Source: Candidatus Zhuqueibacterota bacterium (GTDB lineage: Bacteria > KSB1 > UBA2214). Taken from it: DNA of 21,884 nucleotides. The stretch is taken from NCBI GenBank assembly GCA_022706175.1, contig JAKJDB010000002.1, positions 1 through 21,884 on the forward strand. Reading direction: 5' to 3'. This document shows, piece after piece, positions 16,975 through 21,884 of this stretch. Both the position numbers and the translations under genes were made by a program. The notes beneath the pieces are model-generated. The model saw only the letters and a list, made by a program, of their open reading frames with translations. It was not told where the DNA came from and searched no databases. Positions within the stretch are counted from its first letter, which is position 1, and the number at the start of each line of letters is the position of its first letter.

Positions 16975-19869
16975 ATGATCGGCCTAACCATTTCTCACTA
17001 TAAAATCCTCGAAAAACTCGGTCAGGGCGGCATGGGTGTGGTGTACAAAGCTGAGGACACCCGGCTTGGGCGCATCGTTGCGTTGAAATTTTTGCATCCC
17101 TCCTTAACCGCTGATCCAAAAGCCAAGGAGCGGTTCATTCAGGAAGCCCAGGCAGCGTCCGCTTTGGATCATCCCAATATCTGCACCATTCACGAGATCA
17201 ACGAAACCGAGGACGGCCAATTGTACATGGTCATGGCCTGTTATGAGGGTCAGACCTTGAGGGAAAAAATAGAAAGCGATGCGTTGCCCACCGACAGGGC
17301 TATAGATATTACTGTGCAAATCGCCAATGGCCTGTCCAAAGCCCATGAAAAGGGGATTGTCCACCGTGACATCAAGCCGGCGAATATTTTTATCACCGAC
17401 GACGGCACAGTAAAAATTCTCGATTTCGGCCTGGCCAAATTCGCCGGCCACAGCCCACACACCAAAACCGGTTCCACCCTGGGCACTGTTGCTTACATGT
17501 CGCCGGAGCAGGCGCAAGGATTACCGGTGGATCATCGTACCGATATCTGGTCTTTGGGTGTAATGCTTTATCAAATGCTCACCGGACGATTGCCTTTCTT
17601 CGGAGAGTTTGATCAGGCGGTCATTTATCGCATCGTCAATCAGGAGCCGGAGGCGATACAGAATGATAAAGCTGAACCAGATGCAGAATTACGGCATGTG
17701 CTGCATCGCCTACTTGAAAAAGAGCCTCATAGCCGTTATCAGACCACACAAGAGCTGCTGATCGATTTAATACGACTGGACAAAGTAAAGGATCAGCTGA
17801 GTCAAAAAACTGCAAGAAAGAATGTAAAAATAGATTATGCTGTTAAGGCGAAATCACGAAAAAGCAAAAAAACCTACCGTGTATCATTTTCTATCCTGGC
17901 AGTACTGCTGATCGCTGCCGTTTTTTATTTCGGATTCTTTAGCCATTCAGAGGAACCATCTGCAACGATTTCCCTTGCCGTGGCGGACTTTCAAAACAAA
18001 ACCAATGAAAAACAACTGGATGGTCTTTCTGATCTACTCATCACCGCCCTTGAACAAAGTAAAAGTTTGCAAATCATGACGCGTGCCATGATGTTCGACA
18101 TTCTTAAACAAATGGGACAAAAGGAAATCCACGAGATCGATGCCGATCTGAGCCGGAAGATATGCCGGCAGGGGAACGTCGATATATTGCTGACCTGTTC
18201 CATCAGAAAATTAGGGTCTAATCTGTACACGATAGATTTGAAAGCTTTGGATGCGGTCAACGACAAGTTCCTGCATGCGGATCGAGTACAGGGTGAGGGG
18301 CAGGAAAGCGTTCTGCCGATGATCGACCAACTTGCCGCCAATGTGCGAAGGCATTTACAAGAGACGGAAAAAGAGATTAAAAAAACCACCGTAAAGATAG
18401 CGAGCATCACGACGGATAACTTTGAAGCATACAATCATTACTTTCAAGGGCTTCAACTGTATGACAAACAAAGATATCAGGAAGCAAAGAATGAATTTGA
18501 AAAAGCGGTCAAACTGGATTCCTCTTTCAGTTTGGCCTATTTCAGACTTGGCTATGGAGGGAGTCTTTATCCTGATACAGAGGAATTTGCCTTCGAACCA
18601 TTAAAAAAGGCGTTCAGTCTCAATTTGCCGGAAAGAGAGCAGTGGCTGGCTCGTGCGGTGATCACAAAATCAGAAAACGGGTGGCAGGCCGGCATTGCCG
18701 TCCTCCAACAAATGAGAAAACGTTTTGCAAATGATAAGGAAATGATCTATCGGATCGGCGACTGGTATTTTCATGCCGGACAGTTCGATTCAGCTGCCGT
18801 ATATCTTGAAAAGGCCGTTAAAATGGATCCAGGATTCATCCGGGCACTGGAACACCTGAATGGGACCTATGAAGAACTGCGGCGTTATGATAAAGAGTTC
18901 GAGGCGGCAAAGCTCTGGATAACCGTCGAAAGCTCTGGTCTCGCTTGCTATCATTTTGCCAAAGCGGCATTCCTTTCGGGAAATTGCGAACAGGGCATCG
19001 ACATGCTCGATCAGATTCGCAAGATCTCGCCAAACAAAATTTCTGCCACTATTTTTATCGCAACGATCTATGCCCATCAAAACGAGTTTGACAAGGCAGA
19101 AGCAGAAGTCAAGACCCTGATCACTCTCGACCAGTCGATGGAAGTTCAGCGGATCGGGAACTACTATCTTATGTGCATTTTTTTATATTCCGGACGATAT
19201 CGCCAGGCTATGGCTGCCGCCGAAAAGGCTAAAGATTTGTCCTGGCAGGTTAATGATGCGTATCTCGCAGTTTTATCAGAACTCAATCAAGAACTTTTGA
19301 AAGTATGGAGTGGGCGCAGTAACAAAAATATTTTAACCGAGATAAAAAATTGCACTCGTTTAGCGAAAAAGGCGGAAGATATGCCAAATTGCTTGAATTT
19401 GGGCTTGCTGAATTATTATACTGGAAACGATCATTCGGCAGACAGCATGGCCGGGCACACCAAATATCCTGAAGTAAAATATCTCCATGCTTTACTCAGG
19501 TTAAAACACGATTATACGTTGGCAGATTCGATATATAACGATCCGACCTGGAGGGCATTTATCAATCACTATCAGGTACAAATTTTTTATCTCCTTGCTG
19601 AATCTTTTATTAAATTGAAGGAATTTGATAAAGCGCTAGGATCGTTGAATACTTTACGCTCAAAATGGTCTAAACATTATGAACGTCCCGTGTTCGTCGC
19701 CAAAAGCTATCTATTGCAAGCCCGAATTTATGAGAAAAAGGGCGATCGCGAAATGGCGAAGGCTAGTTATGAAAAATTTCTTGCTATGTGGAAAAATGCT
19801 GATCCGGATTTGCCCGATCTCATCGAAGCAAAAACGAGACTGGCAAAATTGAAAAACATCACTGATTGA
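16975..19869 (+). CDS. Membrane Ser/Thr protein kinase with TolB-like domain and TPRs, paralog 2 (964 aa)
   Basis: Same architecture as its upstream neighbour. The kinase has Gly-loop GQGGMG (16-21), K38, HRDIKPAN (130-137), DFG (150-152) and SPE (176-178). A basic juxtamembrane segment (KAKSRKSKK, ~291-299) precedes a transmembrane helix at ~302-322. The TolB-like domain spans ~331-465 (ISLAVADFQNKT, LDGLSDLLITALEQ), and TPR-like repeats run from ~483 to the end (FQGLQLYDKQRYQEAKNEFEKA and others). The ATG is one base after the previous stop (TGA-G-ATG) with CAGGAG upstream inside the first gene, so translation is probably coupled. Kinase and TolB-like parts are well conserved between the pair. 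The middle TPR region has diverged much more, while both C-termini end in ADPDLPDLIEAK. This points to duplication followed by change in the presumed sensing part. A 3' fragment of a third relative lies at 20261. Confidence 0.92.
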   Translation: MIGLTISHYKILEKLGQGGMGVVYKAEDTRLGRIVALKFLHPSLTADPKAKERFIQEAQAASALDHPNICTIHEINETEDGQLYMVMACYEGQTLREKIESDALPTDRAIDITVQIANGLSKAHEKGIVHRDIKPANIFITDDGTVKILDFGLAKFAGHSPHTKTGSTLGTVAYMSPEQAQGLPVDHRTDIWSLGVMLYQMLTGRLPFFGEFDQAVIYRIVNQEPEAIQNDKAEPDAELRHVLHRLLEKEPHSRYQTTQELLIDLIRLDKVKDQLSQKTARKNVKIDYAVKAKSRKSKKTYRVSFSILAVLLIAAVFYFGFFSHSEEPSATISLAVADFQNKTNEKQLDGLSDLLITALEQSKSLQIMTRAMMFDILKQMGQKEIHEIDADLSRKICRQGNVDILLTCSIRKLGSNLYTIDLKALDAVNDKFLHADRVQGEGQESVLPMIDQLAANVRRHLQETEKEIKKTTVKIASITTDNFEAYNHYFQGLQLYDKQRYQEAKNEFEKAVKLDSSFSLAYFRLGYGGSLYPDTEEFAFEPLKKAFSLNLPEREQWLARAVITKSENGWQAGIAVLQQMRKRFANDKEMIYRIGDWYFHAGQFDSAAVYLEKAVKMDPGFIRALEHLNGTYEELRRYDKEFEAAKLWITVESSGLACYHFAKAAFLSGNCEQGIDMLDQIRKISPNKISATIFIATIYAHQNEFDKAEAEVKTLITLDQSMEVQRIGNYYLMCIFLYSGRYRQAMAAAEKAKDLSWQVNDAYLAVLSELNQELLKVWSGRSNKNILTEIKNCTRLAKKAEDMPNCLNLGLLNYYTGNDHSADSMAGHTKYPEVKYLHALLRLKHDYTLADSIYNDPTWRAFINHYQVQIFYLLAESFIKLKEFDKALGSLNTLRSKWSKHYERPVFVAKSYLLQARIYEKKGDREMAKASYEKFLAMWKNADPDLPDLIEAKTRLAKLKNITD

Positions 19870-20205
19870 TGTGAATCTCGCCTGGCGAATATCAAGATGA
19901 TTTTGGTTGGAGTAACGAGTGAGGCCCGAAGGGCCGAGTTGTATGAGCCCAGGGCGGTCAGCCCTGGGCTGAGAGACAAAAACATCCAAGCCCTGTAAGG
20001 GCGGCCCGTCATTGAATGGAACGAAATGGGTCGCCCTTTCAGGGCTGAACTCGCAAACCGTCCCCTCCCCAGGGCTACCGCCCTGGGCTAAGATCGAACG
20101 CCGCTTCGCGGCTAATAGATTTTTGGAGAAGCTTTTGCATCATCGTTCTTTTGCGCCACGGGCTTACCGCCCTGGACGCAGGAAAAAAACCAACAAACCC
20201 TGCAT
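19870..20205 (+). repeat. Palindromic intergenic element, copy 1 of a tandem pair
   Basis: Nearly identical to 20348-20682, offset by 478 bp. Its core (~19943-20090) is one large imperfect palindrome. Terminal hairpin AGCCCAGGGC/GCCCTGGGCT (19946-19955, 19961-19970) mirrors hairpin CCCAGGGC/GCCCTGGG (20068-20075, 20080-20087). Between them, AGCCCTGTAAGGGCGGCCC pairs 17 of 19 with GGGTCGCCCTTTCAGGGCT. Smaller hairpins (GGCCC-GAA-GGGCC, GCCGC-TTC-GCGGC) flank the core. It begins immediately after the second kinase stop. It resembles REP/BIME-type elements, which RAYT transposases are known to mobilise; no such gene is in the window. Confidence 0.8.
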
Positions 20206-20260
20206 GGGCAATCGGCCATTAATGGGGAACAGACCGCCTTTTCGGGGCTGAACTCATAAA
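20206..20260 (+). repeat. Degenerate fragment of the palindromic element
   Basis: GACCGCC-TTTTCGGGGCTGAACTC (from ~20232) is a mutated version of the GGTCGCCCTTTCAGGGCTGAACTC block within copy 1. It is preceded by a perfect CCATTAATGG palindrome at 20216-20225. It sits directly before the kinase remnant and suggests a third, partly deleted element at this junction. Confidence 0.45.
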
Positions 20261-20331
20261 TGGATTGTACTGTGGAAGGCTGCGGATTTGCCGGATCAGA
20301 TCGAAGCGAAAACGAATCCGGCCTCATTGCG
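20261..20331 (+). pseudogene. 3'-terminal remnant of a third TolB/TPR kinase paralog
   Basis: In frame from 20261 it reads WIVLWKAADLPDQIEAKT and then NPASLRGID. The extreme C-termini of the two intact kinases read LWKDADPDLPDLIEAK and MWKNADPDLPDLIEAKT. The DNA resembles the first kinase in CTGTGGAAGG and GATCGAAGCGAAA and the second in the following AAAACGA, so it looks like a third family member, not a simple copy of either. One codon is missing (ADPD to AAD). No start or upstream body is present. It is followed by copy 2 of the palindromic element at the same offset as in the intact second kinase. Confidence 0.7.
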
Positions 20332-20347
20332 AGGTATCGACGGTCAA

Positions 20348-20682
20348 CATGGATCTCGCCTAGTGAAGATCATGGCGATTTCGGTTAAAGTAATGAGCGA
20401 GGCCCGTAGGGCCGAGTTGTATGAGCCCAGGGCGGTCAGCCCTGGGATGAGAGACAAAAACATTCAAGCCCTGTAAGGGCGGCCGGTCATTGAATGGAAC
20501 GAAATGGGTCGCCCTTTCAGGGCTGAAATCGCAAACCGCCCCCTCCCCAGGGCTACCGCCCTGGGCTAAGATCGAACGCCGCTTCGCGGCTAATAGATTT
20601 TTGGGGAAGCTTTTGCATCATCGTTCTTTTGCGCCACGGGATACCGCCCTGGGCGCAGGAAAAAAACCAACAAGCCCTGCAT
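20348..20682 (+). repeat. Palindromic intergenic element, copy 2 of a tandem pair
   Basis: Matches 19870-20205 with scattered substitutions and a one-base indel. The first ~50 bases are more diverged, and the rest is almost identical. Hairpin 20424-20433/20439-20447 has lost outer pairs through a C-to-A change (CTGGGATGAG versus CTGGGCTGAG). The match ends at the shared CCCTGCAT (20675-20682). ORFs across it (20288-20476, 20490-20975) are by-products of the repeat. Confidence 0.8.
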
Positions 20683-20705
20683 TTGTTATTCTGCACATGG
20701 TAAAC

Positions 20706-20853
20706 TGTTGTAGCGTCTGTTTGCAGATTCTGAGCAGTGAGGGATCTATCGACGCAAATAAAAAACGAAAGTGTAAAGCTCTGAGCGACGATAGATTCCT
20801 CGCCCTGTGCAACCGCCTTTCACTTTTCAGAATACAGGGTTGCGGAAAGACAA
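20706..20853 (+). repeat. Dispersed ~150-bp repeat, copy B
   Basis: Partner of 3524-3677, in the opposite orientation. The internal inverted repeat GAGGGATCTATCGACG (20739-20754) and CGACGATAGATTCCTC (20786-20801) pairs 14 of 16, better than in copy A. It starts 23 bp after the palindromic element ends and lies ~160 bp upstream of the sigma-54 activator gene. Spanning small ORFs look spurious. Confidence 0.75.
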
Positions 20854-21014
20854 CCTCTCTATTTTTAGACAACCTCGTGATAGAACGATACATGGCGGCT
20901 ACGGATGGTCATGTTTTGCCTGTTAACGCGGACAGGATATCGACGCCCTGGAAACCAGGTGTACCGCAAAGGTGAACTGGCACAGAATGCCCCTTTTTAA
21001 CCAGGAGAGCGTGT

Positions 21015-21884
21015 ATGCTCGAGCAAACAAACACGGTCGCTGGGCAGAATGCCCCAGAGGCAGAAAAACAACAGCTCTGGCCAAGTATCCTTGAACTCGG
21101 CAAAATTCTCAGCCTGCAAAAGGATCTAGACGAAATCATTCGCATCATCGGCGAGAAAACCGGCACACTGTTGCATGCCGAGTTGGTGTTGTTGTTGCTG
21201 TTGAACCCGCGCACCCAACAGACGGTTAAAACCCTGTTCAAAGCAGGCGAGGCCGTTTCACCCCGCTATCACAACGTGCAAAATCAGATCAGCGGCTGGA
21301 TCCTGGCCAACCAACAATCCTTCCTCAGTGCGGATCTGCTTCAGGATCCGCGTTTCAGCAAAGCCTGGTTCAAAGATGTTTCGGTTAAATCCGTCATCGG
21401 CGTGCCGTTGCGTGTTGAAGGATTTCTCATCGGCTCGATGATCCTTCTAAATAAAGAGGAAAACGAATCCTTTTCACAGGAGGATTTGGCCATCCTGGAA
21501 GCCATCGCCATCCTCGCGGCGCCGTATCTGCGCAACGTTCAGCAGCTGCAGCACTATTTCGAGGCGCCGCTGCCGGAGCATTCCTTGCGCGCCAAATATG
21601 AGAAACTGGGATTATTCGGAAAAAGCAAATCATTTCTGACCTTGCTGCATTCCGTCGAAGCGGCCGCTCGCTGCGATGTGCGCGTGCTCCTGGAAGGACA
21701 GACCGGTACGGGCAAGGAACTCGTCGCCCGCGCCATCCACCGCTGCAGCCGGCGCAGTGAAGCGCCCTTTGTAGCCGTGGACTGCGGCGCCATTCCCGAG
21801 CATCTGCTGGAGAGCGAACTGTTCGGCCACAGCAAAGGCGCCTTCACAGGTGCGCAATTCGAACGCAAGGGGCTCTTTGCAGAA
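21015..21884 (+). CDS. Sigma-54-dependent transcriptional activator with GAF domain, N-terminal 290 aa (cut by window edge)
   Basis: Enhancer-binding protein that would activate sigma-54 RNA polymerase. A short N-terminal segment leads to a GAF-type sensory domain (~25-170; LGKILSLQKDLDEIIRIIGEKTG, ISGWILANQQ, SVIGVPLRVEGFLIGSMIL). The AAA+ domain begins near 205. Walker A is GQTGTGKE (228-235), and the sigma-54 contact loop GAFTGA is at 275-280 within ELFGHSKGAFTGA. The frame is open to the last base of the window; Walker B and the DNA-binding domain lie outside. The ATG at 21015 has GGAG seven bases upstream. What the GAF domain senses is unknown. It is oriented like the two kinases but separated by ~1.1 kb of repeats, so it is probably a separate unit. 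Confidence 0.93.
   Translation, partial: MLEQTNTVAGQNAPEAEKQQLWPSILELGKILSLQKDLDEIIRIIGEKTGTLLHAELVLLLLLNPRTQQTVKTLFKAGEAVSPRYHNVQNQISGWILANQQSFLSADLLQDPRFSKAWFKDVSVKSVIGVPLRVEGFLIGSMILLNKEENESFSQEDLAILEAIAILAAPYLRNVQQLQHYFEAPLPEHSLRAKYEKLGLFGKSKSFLTLLHSVEAAARCDVRVLLEGQTGTGKELVARAIHRCSRRSEAPFVAVDCGAIPEHLLESELFGHSKGAFTGAQFERKGLFAE

Noticed and set aside
19870..20682. Possible CRISPR array suggested by repeated GC-rich hairpins
   Set aside because: Only two long copies 478 bp apart, with no short regular repeat-spacer pattern and no cas gene.
20490..20975. 161-aa ORF running through palindromic element copy 2 and dispersed repeat B
   Set aside because: It is stitched together from two unrelated repeats; a parallel ORF appears in copy 1 only because the DNA is duplicated.
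20978..20994. TGGCAC...TGC resembling a sigma-54 -24/-12 promoter ahead of the activator gene
   Set aside because: The spacing between the GG and GC dinucleotides is two bases too short for the sigma-54 consensus.

Overview
The window (21.9 kb) reads as a piece of a bacterial chromosome with moderate GC. It probably comes from a free-living heterotroph of the FCB superphylum or a nearby lineage (candidate phylum KSB1 or Calditrichota-like). That placement is inference. It rests on Tat-exported sulfatase and Gfo/Idh/MocA proteins, membrane Ser/Thr kinases fused to a TolB-like domain and TPRs, a sigma-54 activator, and dispersed palindromic repeats in the intergenic DNA. No rRNA, tRNA, CRISPR array, phage gene or transposase was seen.

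Layout. 1-3101 (minus): an exported amidase-signature enzyme followed by a type I sulfatase that runs off the left edge and carries a one-base frameshift. 3750-7223 (plus): a large secreted GH38-type alpha-mannosidase-like protein. 7855-9838 (plus): a MATE transporter and a cytidylate-kinase-like protein, 22 bp apart. 10085-13333 (minus): a secreted calcineurin-like phosphoesterase and a Tat-exported Gfo/Idh/MocA oxidoreductase, probably one operon. 14115-19869 (plus): two paralogous receptor-type Ser/Thr kinases separated by one base. 19870-20853: a repeat-rich stretch. It holds two copies of a palindromic element 478 bp apart, a 3' remnant of a third kinase between them, and a dispersed repeat whose other copy lies at 3524-3677. 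21015 to the right edge (plus): the N-terminal 290 residues of a GAF plus AAA+ sigma-54-dependent activator.

How the genes may work together (inference): the left and middle parts look like exported machinery for breaking down decorated glycans or other external polymers. Sulfatase, amidase, mannosidase-like hydrolase, phosphoesterase and sugar oxidoreductase all carry export signals. The GH38-like and phosphoesterase proteins also share a non-catalytic beta-sandwich-like module. The right part is regulatory: two membrane kinases with large C-terminal TolB-like/TPR portions, then a sigma-54 activator.

Most notable for a second look: the tandem kinase pair with the ghost of a third copy; the duplicated palindromic element; the dispersed ~150-bp repeat; a promoter-terminator unit with a tiny ORF ahead of the kinases; the module shared between mannosidase and phosphoesterase; and the sulfatase frameshift. 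I see no clearly unprecedented system. All identifications are from sequence reading alone.
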